From: Lactonifactor longoviformis DSM 17459
Lineage (GTDB): Bacteria > Bacillota > Clostridia > Lachnospirales > Lachnospiraceae
Length of the DNA stretch: 64,000 nt
Assembly (NCBI RefSeq): GCF_900129135.1
Contig: NZ_FQVI01000001.1
Coordinates: forward strand, 1 to 64,000
Reading direction: 5' to 3'
In this document: positions 8,001 to 16,615 of the stretch, piece after piece
How the letters are laid out: the number at the start of each line of letters is the position of its first letter
Position numbering within the stretch: position 1 is the stretch's first letter
Position numbers and translations under genes: made by a program
The notes under the pieces: model-generated
What the model saw: the letters and a program-made list of their open reading frames with translations, nothing else
The model's database searches: none
Told to the model about the DNA's origin: nothing

Positions 8001-9639
8001 TGCCGTCCTCTCCCACATATACAGAAGTACATGTCACAATCTCCTCACGGATTGCATCAATAGGCGGATTGGTAACCTGGGCAAACAGCTGCTTAAAATA
8101 GCTGAACAGAGGCTGATGTGCGTTAGAAAGCACGGCCAGAGGAGTGTCAATTCCCATAGCCCCAATTCCTTCACTGCCGTTTCGTGCCATATTCAGAATG
8201 GATGTGCGGTATTCCTCAAAGGTATATCCAAAGGCTTTCTGCAGACGCATTCTCTCTTCATCCGTGTATTCCGGGACTCTCTGGTTGGGAATCTTCAGTT
8301 CCCTCAGTTCCACCAGGTTGCTGTCCAGCCATTCACCGTAGGGCTGCTTGGAGGCATAATATTCTTTTAACTCATCATCCGAGAACACCTTGCCTGCCCT
8401 GGTGTCTACGAGGAGCATCTTGCCCGGATGCAGTCTCTCCTTCTGTACGATTTTTCCGGGGGCAATGTCCAGAACACCTACCTCTGAGGAAAGTATCATA
8501 TATCCGTCTTCCGTAATGTAGTAGCGGGAAGGACGCAGGCCGTTGCGGTCCAGCACCGCTCCCATAATATCACCGTCTGTAAACAGAATAGACGCCGGTC
8601 CGTCCCACGGCTCCATCATCGTCGCATAATACTGGTAAAAATCTTTTTTGGACTGAGACATCGTTTTGTTGTTGGCCCACGGCTCCGGAATGGTAATCAT
8701 GACCGCCAGAGGAAGAGGCATACCGCTCATCACCAAAAACTCCAGTGTGTTGTCCAGCATGGCAGAATCCGAACCCTCTGCGCTTATTACCGGCAGGACT
8801 TTGTGAAGTTCTCTGCTCATGGCACCGTGGTCCATGGTCTCTTCCCGGGCCAGCATCTTATCTGCGTTTCCCCGGATCGTATTGATTTCTCCGTTATGTA
8901 CCACCAGCCGGTAGGGATGCGCTCTCTCCCAGCTGGGAGTGGTATTGGTACTAAATCGGGAATGCACCAGGGCAATGGCGGATTCATACTCTTCACTCTG
9001 CAGATCTGTAAAGAAGGTTCTCAGCTGCCCAACCAAAAACATCCCCTTGTAGGCAATGGTACGGCTGGAAAAAGAAACCACATAAGTATCTTCATTGCTC
9101 TGCTCAAATACTCTCCGCACCACATACAGCTTTCTGTCAAACTCCAGACCCTGGTCCACATTTTGAGGACGCTTCACAAAGCCCTGCATAATAAATGGCA
9201 TGCACTCCACGGCCCGATGCCCAAGAACTGACGGAACCGTTGGAACTGTTCTCCAGCCCAAAAACTCCAGTCCCTCTTTTTCTACTATGATTTCCAGCAT
9301 CTTTTTCGCCTGATTTCTTTTCATCTCGTCCTGAGGGAAGAAAAACATACCAACGCCGTAGTCTCTTTCTTCTCCCAGCCGGATACCAAGGTCGCTGCAC
9401 GCCCTGCGGAAGAACTTATGGGATATCTGCAGAAGGATTCCGACTCCGTCACCAGTCTTTCCCTCCGCATCTTTGCCTGCTCTGTGCTCCAGGTTTTCTA
9501 CAATTTTCAGCGCATTGGCGACTGTGCCATGGGTTTTTACACCATTGATATTCACAACTGCACCAATACCGCAATTGTCATGCTCAAACCGGGGTTCATA
9601 TAAGCCCTGGACTTCCGGGTTATTCGTTGTTTTCTGCAT
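5089..9639 (-). CDS. gltB: Glutamate synthase large subunit
   Basis: 1516 aa, normal for the family. Start chosen at 9639 (AAAGGATGG about ten bases upstream); this leaves a 22-residue propeptide before Cys23 in FEHDNCGIG, the N-terminal nucleophile exposed when the propeptide is removed. Domain order: class II glutamine amidotransferase (about 23-430, with HSRFSTNT and NGEINT), a central domain, the FMN-binding synthase barrel (GEGGED, GGHLPGGKVYPWIA, SGYDGGTGAAPRSS) with a 3Fe-4S loop (CVMMRVCNLDTCPVG), and a C-terminal GXGXG beta-helix (NVALYGATSGKAYVNG). Ammonia made at the first site travels to 2-oxoglutarate at the second. It is first in an operon with gltD, with a clear promoter and an upstream palindrome. 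Confidence 0.97.
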   Translation of the reverse strand: MQKTTNNPEVQGLYEPRFEHDNCGIGAVVNINGVKTHGTVANALKIVENLEHRAGKDAEGKTGDGVGILLQISHKFFRRACSDLGIRLGEERDYGVGMFFFPQDEMKRNQAKKMLEIIVEKEGLEFLGWRTVPTVPSVLGHRAVECMPFIMQGFVKRPQNVDQGLEFDRKLYVVRRVFEQSNEDTYVVSFSSRTIAYKGMFLVGQLRTFFTDLQSEEYESAIALVHSRFSTNTTPSWERAHPYRLVVHNGEINTIRGNADKMLAREETMDHGAMSRELHKVLPVISAEGSDSAMLDNTLEFLVMSGMPLPLAVMITIPEPWANNKTMSQSKKDFYQYYATMMEPWDGPASILFTDGDIMGAVLDRNGLRPSRYYITEDGYMILSSEVGVLDIAPGKIVQKERLHPGKMLLVDTRAGKVFSDDELKEYYASKQPYGEWLDSNLVELRELKIPNQRVPEYTDEERMRLQKAFGYTFEEYRTSILNMARNGSEGIGAMGIDTPLAVLSNAHQPLFSYFKQLFAQVTNPPIDAIREEIVTCTSVYVGEDGNLLEEKPENCKVLKVNNPILTNTDLMKIKSMKIEGFAVEVLPITYYKNTNLEKAIDRLFVEVDRAHRDGANIIILSDRGVDENHVAIPSLLAVSAVHQHLVKTKKRTSLAMILESGEPREVHHFATLLGYGACAINPYLAQETIRELIDNHMLDKDYYAAVNDYNDAVLHGIVKIASKMGISTIQSYQGAQIFEAVGIDQTVIDKYFTNTVSRIGGITLEDISREVNELHSQAFDPLGLKVDTTLDSMGRHKMRRGGEEHLYNPQTIHLLQEATKNGDYSQFKEYTHLIDNEERMGTLRDLIDFKYPKKGIPVDQVESVESIVKRFKTGAMSYGSISKEAHETLAIAMNTLHGKSNSGEGGEDYERLVTGKDGKNRCSAIKQVASGRFGVTSRYLVSAQEIQIKMAQGAKPGEGGHLPGGKVYPWIAKTRHSTPGVSLISPPPHHDIYSIEDLAQLIYDLKNANKNARISVKLVSEAGVGTVAAGVAKAGAQVILISGYDGGTGAAPRSSIHNAGLPWELGLSETHQTLIRNGLRNKVVIETDGKLMSGRHVAIAAMLGAEEFGFATAPLVTMGCVMMRVCNLDTCPVGVATQNPELRKRFRGKPEYVINFMRFIAQELREYMAELGVRTVDELVGRTDLLKVKDTIQNGKASKVDLARILDNPYASPKAKVTFDPRQVYDFHLEKTADERILMKRLGAALEDRQKKSIEVDVSNTDRAFGTIFGAEITRRYQDSLDEDTYTVLCHGAGGQSFGAFIPKGLTLELEGDSNDYFGKGLSGGKLIVYPPKSVQFKQDENIIIGNVALYGATSGKAYVNGVAGERFCVRNSGAIAVVEGVGDHGCEYMTGGRAVILGKIGKNFAAGMSGGVAYVLDEDSDIYTKLNKQMISVSRITSKYDVQELKEMIQDHVTCTNSEKGKEILNNFGEYLPKFKKIIPHDYSRMLQTIVQMEEKGLSSKQAQIEAFYANTRR

Positions 9640-9717
9640 CTTACATCCATCCTTTCTTTTTTGTCTCCTGCAGCATACCTGCCTGCCGCTTTTTATCTTT
9701 AGCAATTCACTGCACTA

Positions 9718-9746
9718 AATATACTACATTTTTTAAAACCTGTAAA
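9718..9746 (-). promoter_or_regulatory. Promoter of gltBD
   Basis: Minus strand -35 TTTACA (9741-9746) and -10 TATATT (9718-9723) with exactly 17 bases between, each one base off consensus. The mRNA start would be near 9711, about 70 bases before the gltB start codon. Confidence 0.7.
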
Positions 9747-9767
9747 TAGGGTTTTTCCCATATATCG

Positions 9768-9810
9768 TCAGATAATTAGATATAAAATCATTTAAAATAA
9801 AATTATCTGA
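9768..9810. promoter_or_regulatory. Palindrome upstream of the gltBD promoter, candidate activator site
   Basis: Ten-base arms TCAGATAATT (9768-9777) and AATTATCTGA (9801-9810) match perfectly across 23 AT-rich bases. The centre lies about 78 bases upstream of the predicted gltB mRNA start, a position usual for activator binding. In Bacillus, gltAB is activated by the LysR-type GltC; no such gene is in the window, so the link is inference. A second small inverted repeat (GTGAAT/ATTCAC, 9841-9860) lies beyond it. Confidence 0.5.
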
Positions 9811-9886
9811 TTTTTAATGTTTTAAACCGTGTATTTATATGTGAATCAAGACAAATTCACCCATTTTAATTCGCTGTGAACATAAA

Positions 9887-9916
9887 AAAAGACAATCCAC
9901 GGCTCTGTGAATTGTC
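9887..9916 (-). terminator. Terminator of the HAD-CPBP gene
   Basis: Minus-strand stem GACAATTCAC / GTGGATTGTC (9907-9916 and 9891-9900, one wobble pair) with a six-base loop, followed by a run of seven T. It lies about 20 bases past the stop codon at 9935. Confidence 0.85.
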
Positions 9917-9934
9917 TCATTTTTAAAATTGTGT

Positions 9935-11470
9935 CTAAATTGTCTGACTGGAATTTCCAGTTTTCCTATAGCTTTGACTGAGAAAATAGCAGCCCCACAC
10001 TGCAATTAGTATCTCAGCAACCATCAAAAGCGGATACCAGGTCCAAAAGCCTGAATCTGACGGAATATAGGTTAGAATACAGGACCATACGTTCACTGCA
10101 ACGTGAGCCAGAATTGGAATCAGCAGGTTGCCGGATTTTTGATACAGCCAGGCAAACCAGCACCCAAGACAGAAAGCAAAAATAAACTGAACCATATTGC
10201 CGTGATAAATCCCGAAGATGAACCCCGACAGAAGGATGCCCCATCTGCCCCCCAGGTAGTCTTTCACTCTGGCATACACCAGTCCCCGAAATACCATCTC
10301 CTCAGCGATCGGAGCCAGCACTCCCACGACTGCCAGAACCGCCCAAAAACTGCTCTGTGCGTACATCTCATCCGTCATCTCCCCGTAGTACGGAAAAAGA
10401 TCCGGTATCCGAAGCACTGCCATTCCCTGGCTGAGCAGATCAGAGAGTGCAGCTGCCGCAAACAGCAGGACGAGTACAAGGACAGGAGAAGCTTTTATTT
10501 TTATTCCTTCCGCGCCCAGGCTTCCGCGGAGAATGCGGTCTTTTTTCATAAAATACAGCAAAAAGGGGATTGCAAGAATCTCCATCAGCCCCGTAAGCCC
10601 AATGGTGCTCACCGCGTCTGCACCGCCGCTTCCCCCCATAAGGGCATACACAGTCATTGGCACAATCACTATAAGAGAAGCCACAATGCTGGCAGCGAAA
10701 TGTATTCCTACAGGGTACAAAACCCTCCATATCTTAAGCAGAGGCCTTCCTCTGTGCAGATCCAGCCTGTCCTTCTGCCCGGTTTCCTGTGGTTTTACCG
10801 CGTCCTGTCTTTCCAGCCTGCCGTCTATCAAAAAGGCGGCCAGCTCAGAGACGGAATAGACAATGGCTAAAGGCTGGGCCTTCAGGAGTTCCTCCCTGCT
10901 GCCATAGCCGTAGGCTACGCCTACACAGGGGATCCCGGCCCTTCTTGCTCCGTTCACATCATGTTCTTTGTCCCCTACCATCAGAACTCTCTGGCGGTAT
11001 TCTCTGATCTTAAGCTGCCTCAGGGCCTCCTCTATCACCTCTGCCTTATCGGTTCTGCTCCCATCCAGTTCACTTCCCACCACTACCTCAAAGTACGGCA
11101 GAAGTTCAAACCGTTCCAGGATCTGTTTGACAAAGTGGGTAGGCTTGGAGGAGGCCACTCCCAGCGTGTATCCCCTGGTGCAGAGCTTTGACAGCATCTC
11201 CTTTATTCCTTTATATGCACGGTTCTCCCAAATGCCAATCGTGCTGTACCGCTCCCGGTATACCCGGACAGCTTCCTGCCCCTGTTCCTCGCTAAACCCG
11301 CAGTATTTCATAAACTGCTCCTTCAGAGGAGGTCCCACAAAGCACTCCAGCTTCTTTAAATCGGTTTCCTGAATTCCGAAATGTGCCAAAGCATACTGAA
11401 CGCTCTTTGTAATTCCCTCGGCCGAGTCTGTCAGTGTGCCGTCCAAATCAAATAATATTGTATTCCACAT
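9935..11470 (-). CDS. HAD phosphatase fused to a CPBP (CAAX-type) intramembrane protease
   Basis: 511 aa in one unbroken frame. Residues 1-215 are a HAD-family phosphatase of the phosphoglycolate phosphatase/PpaX type: LFDLDGTLTDS with Asp8 and Asp10, SSKP with Lys109, and GDKEHDVNGARRAGI. A short polar linker (216-245) leads into six or more hydrophobic helices (about 250-495) with the CPBP motifs EEMVFRG (Glu390, Glu391, Arg395), FGIYHGN (His423) and HVAVN (His456, Asn460). Known of these families: HAD enzymes remove phosphate from small molecules; CPBP proteins are membrane proteases often tied to bacteriocin immunity or peptide processing. All key residues of both halves are present, so both may be active, the phosphatase in the cytoplasm. 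Weak ribosome binding site. I know of no standard annotation for this fusion. Confidence 0.85.
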   Translation of the reverse strand: MWNTILFDLDGTLTDSAEGITKSVQYALAHFGIQETDLKKLECFVGPPLKEQFMKYCGFSEEQGQEAVRVYRERYSTIGIWENRAYKGIKEMLSKLCTRGYTLGVASSKPTHFVKQILERFELLPYFEVVVGSELDGSRTDKAEVIEEALRQLKIREYRQRVLMVGDKEHDVNGARRAGIPCVGVAYGYGSREELLKAQPLAIVYSVSELAAFLIDGRLERQDAVKPQETGQKDRLDLHRGRPLLKIWRVLYPVGIHFAASIVASLIVIVPMTVYALMGGSGGADAVSTIGLTGLMEILAIPFLLYFMKKDRILRGSLGAEGIKIKASPVLVLVLLFAAAALSDLLSQGMAVLRIPDLFPYYGEMTDEMYAQSSFWAVLAVVGVLAPIAEEMVFRGLVYARVKDYLGGRWGILLSGFIFGIYHGNMVQFIFAFCLGCWFAWLYQKSGNLLIPILAHVAVNVWSCILTYIPSDSGFWTWYPLLMVAEILIAVWGCYFLSQSYRKTGNSSQTI

Positions 11471-11580
11471 GCTATCCCAATCTTTCTGTGTGTATATTGT
11501 TTCTATTCATGCTCAGTTATTTCACAGAGTACGGCTGCATCTTAGATCTCCGTATCAATGAAGTGTTGCTAATGGAATAC

Positions 11581-11609
11581 ATTATAGCACAGTTAATTCC
11601 CGGATACAA
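11581..11609 (-). promoter_or_regulatory. Promoter of the HAD-CPBP gene
   Basis: Minus strand TTGTAT (11604-11609), 17 bases, then an extended -10 TGCTATAAT with TATAAT at 11581-11586. The leader would be about 100 bases. The promoter starts just past the stop codon of the upstream Ig-like gene, so the fusion gene can be transcribed on its own. Confidence 0.6.
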
Positions 11610-11620
11610 ACCCCAGCAGG

Positions 11621-12718
11621 CTAGGTTCTTCTGATTTTTTTCCTATGTTCCGCCAACAGCAGAGAACTCCCGCTGATCAGGAAAACCCCTTCCCAGGGAA
11701 AAGCCTTTTGGCTTTCCTGTTCCACCGGCTCCTCTTCCTGTATGCCGCCGTCCGGTTCCTCTTCCTCCTCTTCTATCATAAATTCCCACGGCTCCATCTT
11801 TGTAATATTTCCTGCTCCGTCTCTTACAACAAGTACAATTCTGTTTTTGCCGGTTTCCAGGGCTTCCCTGTCCACATAGATTTCCCCCTCTTTGATGGTA
11901 CACCGGACTTCTTTGCCGTTCACGGTACAGGATACAACCTGAATTTCGTCCGGATTCTCCCACTGGATTCTGGGGACGAACTCCTTTGAGTAAGTAACTT
12001 TCTCTCCCTCCCCGTTATAGTAAAATCTGGTTCCATTCTGATTCACCGTAAACATCCAGGTTTTTTCTGTACAATTGCCAAAGAGATCTTTTGCTTCCAC
12101 ACGCAGCGTATACTCGTCATCCTCCGTAATTGGTGCAAAAGACAAGGTCATTCGACACGCCTCTTCTGTCCGGGCAAATACCGGTGTGAGTGTCCCCTGG
12201 CGCTTTCCCTGCAATTCAATCCTTAGAAACCCGGTGTCCAGATGGTCGTCTTCAACTATAATCTGAGGCTCCACCGCACAGGCATTGGAGGACATATCCT
12301 CCAGGTTATTCAGAGTGAGAACCGGACAGGAAGAGTCCTGGGCCTCATAAGGTCTTCCTATACTGTGCAGTTCCTCCTCTGCGTCCTCCTTCCCCGGTGC
12401 TTCCGCTTCGGTCCTTTCTTCCGCCTCAATGGCAGGTTCTTCCGAATCTTTATTTTCTATCCTGACCGTATATCTTACTATGATCTCTGTCTCTCCCGGC
12501 TCTACCGCTTCCAGGGTTCCGTCTCCCCGGCTTTTCAGCTTTCCGGTATCCAGAATCTCTGCATGGCCTGCCCACGGGCTCGTCCACCGTTCTCCAGGCT
12601 TTAGCGTAATGGGCGGCCCATCCGGCCCCACGGCACCCGATTCCCCTGCCATAACAGGCTGCGGAAGCAGAAGCAGTATCCCTATAGCAGCTATCATCAG
12701 TCCCCAGTCTTTTTTCAT
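11621..12718 (-). CDS. Secreted/membrane Ig-like domain protein, partner of the kinase gene
   Basis: 365 aa. Signal peptide at 1-24 ending at PVMAG; an opening beta-rich segment ([21 protein letters not shown]... TEIIVRYTV) resembling bacterial Ig-like folds; an acidic linker (about 90-125, rich in Glu and Ala); two further Ig-like segments (for example [11 protein letters not shown]..., [30 protein letters not shown]); an acidic stretch at about 318-338; and one hydrophobic segment ([11 protein letters not shown]) before a basic end HRKKIRRT, which would anchor it in the membrane with the bulk outside. It overlaps the end of the kinase gene by four bases (ATGA type), so the two are translated together. 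I do not recognise a specific family; a surface role linked to the kinase is inferred. Confidence 0.7.
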
Positions 12719-14571
12719 TCTTGTCGCTCCTTTCCTTCTCCCGATTCTTTTAAACGCTCTGTGAGAAGCTTGTAACTGTAGTTCTCCCGGATTCCCCTGA
12801 CTCCTTTCCCCCTGTCCAGAATCTCCTCTGCCTTTTTCCTGTCCTTTTCCTCCATCAAAGCCATAAGACTGTAGGCACAGTAAGGCTCCGCCTCCTCCGG
12901 AAAGTCCTGCAGCAGCTTTTCATAGATTGTTCCGGCTTTTACACAGTCCCCCTCCATACGGCAGTTAAAGGCAGTCATCAGCCGTATCTTAACCTGTTCC
13001 TTTTCTGACATGGGGTAAGCAAGGGTTTTGTCATACTGAGAATTTGCCTCTTGCCAGCGCCCTCTGCACTCATATGCCTTTCCTATAAGCAGGCAGAATT
13101 CACGGGCATAAACAGGATAAAGAATATGATCCCGGCAATGCTCCAGCGACTCTGCCCCCTCCTCTGCCAGGGCAATCCCCTGCTCCCACGGTTTCTCAAG
13201 ATATTCTTCCAGCTCCTCTTCGTAAGAAAAATAAACGCCGCACAGAGTCATACATCCCTGTGCTTTTGCCAGTGGATTCTCTTCCTCCCCAAGCAGGCCG
13301 CACAGATATTCCAGTGCTTCTCCGGCCTCCTCCCAGCAAATCTCATCGCTGTAACAGGAAAAGATACGGCACAGATTCAGATAACTGCGCTTTTCCCGGG
13401 AATCCTTAGGATCCATAGAAAAATACTCCTCAGCCTTTTTATAATTTGCCGAAAAATAGGGATCCCGGATGCTGCCTCTGAAATAAAGCCTTCCAATCTC
13501 TGTCCACAGCTTGTGTTCCCGGGGCAGTCTTTTCTCGTACCTTTCGGCCAGTTCCCGTATTCTCTGGATTCCCGCCTTTGTCTCTCCCCTGGCTATATAG
13601 GTGTTCAGCAGAGCCAGATATACTTCCTCCCTCTCAGGTTTCATTTTGACAGCCCTCTCATAGGCCTGCACGGCATCCTTCTCCTGCCGGGCTCCTGTTT
13701 CGAGTGCTTCCTGGTATGCTTGCTCCTGCTTCTGCATGTTTACCTCCTGTTGGAGAAGAAGCAGACACCCTGCCATTACAAATGCCGCCCCAGCCGCCGA
13801 CAGCAGCCCTATCTGCCTCTTTCTGTACAGAAGTCTGGTGAGCCTGCGTTTTACTGTCCGGACACTTTGATATCGTTCCATGATGTTTCTTCTGGTACAC
13901 GTTCCCACAATCCGTTCCAGGGCGCAGAGATCCTCTCCCTGATATCTTCCGCACTTAACCAGTTCTCCGAGAACCATACCCAGTCCATAGATATCTGACT
14001 GTACGGCAGCCCTCCCCTGGTACTGCTCCGGGGCTGCATATCCCTTGGTTCCTAACCGATCCTCTGCCGAATGTCTGCCTGCAACCAGCGCAATGCCAAA
14101 ATCTACAAGGAACAGTTTTCCTTTATTTCCAATGATCAGATTCTCCGGTTTCAGATCCCGGTATATAACAGGCGGTTTCTGTCTGTGCAGGTAGTCCAAT
14201 ACATCGCAGAGCTCTATTCCCCACCGGAGGATTGTCTTCTCGGGAATCTTTTTTTTCGCTCTGCAGAGCTCCTTTAAGTTAATTCCTGAAATGTAATCCA
14301 TTACAAGATAGGTATACCCGCTCTCCTCTATAATATCAACAATGCCGGGAAGGGCAGGGTGCTTCATCTTCTTCAGCACATCCCTCTCCCGGAGCACGCA
14401 TCCCCTGCTGCTTTCTATTTCTTTTACAGCCCAGTTCTTCTCCAGTCTGAGATCATAAGCCAGATAGACCTTTCCCATTCCCCCTTCGCCTATCAGCTGT
14501 ATAATCCGGTATCTGCAATCTAATATCTTTCCCAGTGATGCAATAGTGCCTCCCCCTCTCTGTCTGCACAC
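12715..14571 (-). CDS. Membrane Ser/Thr protein kinase with extracytoplasmic TPR-like domain
   Basis: 618 aa from a GTG start. Residues 20-245 are a Hanks-type kinase: [13 protein letters not shown] glycine loop, Lys50 in [14 protein letters not shown] with Asp139, DFG with Asp157, and [14 protein letters not shown] transmembrane helix at about 254-273 is followed by an outside region (280-610) of helix pairs of the TPR kind, rather than the PASTA repeats of PrkC/PknB. No PP2C phosphatase gene adjoins. The start is uncertain: an excellent GGGGGAGG lies inside the first codons and would better suit ATT at 14544 or CTG at 14535; the kinase domain is complete either way. A promoter with a palindrome lies upstream, and the next gene is the Ig-like membrane protein. 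Confidence 0.88.
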
Positions 14572-14694
14572 CGCTTAGGTCTGTCCTCTGCCGCTGCCTG
14601 TGCTTACCCTTAGCAGAGAAATCTCACTTCTCTTTTAAACATATAAAAAATGGAATTATGGCGGATCTGCCTGAAAAAAATAGATACTTAAGAT

Positions 14695-14738
14695 CTTGAA
14701 TGTGATTCAAGTATAGTACAATCTGCTGCAAATATCAA
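14695..14738 (-). promoter_or_regulatory. Promoter of the kinase operon with overlapping palindrome
   Basis: Minus strand TTGATA (14733-14738), 17-base spacer, TATACT (14710-14715), a strong match. A perfect palindrome CTTGAAT-CAC-ATTCAAG (14695-14711) covers the end of the -10 and the expected mRNA start near 14703, where a repressor would block transcription. The leader is about 130 bases. Confidence 0.65.
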
Positions 14739-14776
14739 GTATGAATTTGCATTTGCAGCTTAACTGTATGTTCTTA

Positions 14777-14818
14777 GCAAAAAGAGCAGACAGAACCGCT
14801 GTTTCGGCAGTTCTGTCC
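14777..14818 (-). terminator. Terminator of argS
   Basis: Minus-strand 14-base stem (14805-14818 with 14788-14801, mostly Watson-Crick, one mismatch) with a three-base loop, followed by a T run read from 14782-14778. It is placed about 20 bases after the argS stop codon. Confidence 0.85.
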
Positions 14819-14838
14819 GCCCTGTATTCTTTCCTGTG

Positions 14839-16605
14839 CTACATTCTCTCGGGAGCCGAAAATCCCAGAAGCTCTATACCAGTCTCCAGCACATCTCTGG
14901 TAAGTACTAAAAGTCTTATCCAGGAGGCCTTTTTCCCGGTATCTTCCTCCCCCAGAATCTTTGTCTCATGGTAAAAACGGTTAAACGCATTGGCCAAATC
15001 GTAGATAAAGGAGCATATCTTATGAGGCGCTTTCTCCTCGTAAGCGTTCTCCACCACACTGTTAAACCTGGAAATCGTAAGCATCAAATCTTTTTCGCAG
15101 TCATTTGCAGGAGCTTTGATACATCCCTGCTTCCAGTCGCCTCCCTCTTCCTGATACCGGCCAAGAATGGACTTAATCCGCACAATTGTATATAAAATAT
15201 ACGGACCTGTATTCCCCTCAAAGGAAGTAAATCGCTCCACATCGAAGATATAGTCTTTGGATGCCTGGTTCGACAAATCTCCATATTTAATGGCTGACAG
15301 GCCCACAATTTGGGCCGTCCCTCTGGCATCCTCTTCTTTTACGCTGCGGTTGTCCACGATTTTTTTATACATTTCCTCGTTGATCTCCCGGATTAGGGTC
15401 TCCAGCCGCATTACACCGCCTTCTCTTGTTTTAAAAGGCTTCCCGTCTCTTCCATTCATAGTCCCGAATCCAAGGAAGCTTAATCCTGTTTCTTCCTTTA
15501 CCAGCTTTGTCTTTCTCGCACACCGGAAGACCTGTGTAAAATACAGCTCCTGGCGTTTGTCCACAACGTAAATGATCTCATCCGGACAAAAGAGTTTCAT
15601 CCGCTCTACAATGGTTGCCAGATCTGTAGTATTGTACAGAGATGCCCCGTCTGACTTCAGGATCATACAGGGAGGGATCTCTTTGGTGTCAGACGCTTCT
15701 TTCACATCTACCACAAGCGCTCCCTGATCCAGGTGTGCATATCCTTTTTCCTTCATATACGCAACCATCTCCGGTATATAGGGCTGGGCATCGGATTCCT
15801 TTTTCCACAGATCAAAGGTTACATTCAGCTTTTCATAGTTTTTCTTCAAATCACTGACTGAGACGTTCAGAATATGGTTCCACAGAGCCTTATATCCAAG
15901 ATTCCCATTCTGCAGCTGATGGGTCGCCTCCATAGCTTCTTCTTTGTATTCCGGATGCTCTTTGGAATATGCACTGGCAGCAGGGTAAATCTCTTCCAGT
16001 TCACTGATGGTGAACGGAGGTTCTGCGGGGTATTCTCCTGTATAATCAGGCTGGAAATACACCAGCTCTGGTTTTCTCTTTTTCAGTTCGGTGATAATCA
16101 GTCCCATCTGAAGGCCCCAGTCCCCCAGATGTACATCCCCAATCATTTTGTGTCCCAAAAAACGCCCCATGCGTTTCAGGCTCTCCCCGATAATTGCGGA
16201 TCGAAGATGGCCCACGTGCAGCGGCTTTGCAACATTGGGACCGCCGTAGTCGATCATCACCGTCTTGGGATTTTCTGTCTGTTCTACAGAGAGATGATCG
16301 TCTCTTAGCATCTCATTGAGATACTCTGACAGAAATTCCCCGCTGACTTTCAGGTTGATAAAACCGGGAGGCACCGCTTCTGCCTGCTTAAGCACCCGGC
16401 TTTCCCCTAGCTGCTCTACCACATCGCCGGCGATCTTAATGGGAGCCTTTTTATATTGTTTTGCGGCAGCCATTGCACCGTTGCACTGATATTCACACAG
16501 ATCCGGACGGTTAGAGATGGTCACCCTGGCATATGTCTCATCATAATCTGCTGCCTTAAACGCTTGTCTCAATTCTTTTTCAATTAGTTCCAGTATCTTT
16601 TTCAT
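14839..16605 (-). CDS. argS: Arginyl-tRNA synthetase
   Basis: 588 aa. Class I enzyme that loads arginine on tRNA(Arg). Visible: an N-terminal Arg-tRNA-synthetase additive domain (1-90), the HIGH-type motif HVGHLRSAIIGE (about 132), the segment QELYFTQVFRCARKT, a KMSK-like region GTMNGRDGKPFKTREGG, and a C-terminal DALR anticodon-binding domain (NTGPYILYTIVRI... HKICSFIYDLANAFNRFYH). The start has GGAGGAG at a good distance. It lies 10 bases after the DegV-family gene in the same operon and is followed by a strong terminator. No T-box leader was seen upstream. Confidence 0.97.
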   Translation of the reverse strand: MKKILELIEKELRQAFKAADYDETYARVTISNRPDLCEYQCNGAMAAAKQYKKAPIKIAGDVVEQLGESRVLKQAEAVPPGFINLKVSGEFLSEYLNEMLRDDHLSVEQTENPKTVMIDYGGPNVAKPLHVGHLRSAIIGESLKRMGRFLGHKMIGDVHLGDWGLQMGLIITELKKRKPELVYFQPDYTGEYPAEPPFTISELEEIYPAASAYSKEHPEYKEEAMEATHQLQNGNLGYKALWNHILNVSVSDLKKNYEKLNVTFDLWKKESDAQPYIPEMVAYMKEKGYAHLDQGALVVDVKEASDTKEIPPCMILKSDGASLYNTTDLATIVERMKLFCPDEIIYVVDKRQELYFTQVFRCARKTKLVKEETGLSFLGFGTMNGRDGKPFKTREGGVMRLETLIREINEEMYKKIVDNRSVKEEDARGTAQIVGLSAIKYGDLSNQASKDYIFDVERFTSFEGNTGPYILYTIVRIKSILGRYQEEGGDWKQGCIKAPANDCEKDLMLTISRFNSVVENAYEEKAPHKICSFIYDLANAFNRFYHETKILGEEDTGKKASWIRLLVLTRDVLETGIELLGFSAPERM

Positions 16606-16615
16606 AACTCCTCCA

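Noticed and set aside
11434-11634. 66-residue frame spanning the gap before the HAD-CPBP gene
   Set aside because: No ribosome site; it overlaps a promoter and leader of the minus-strand gene.
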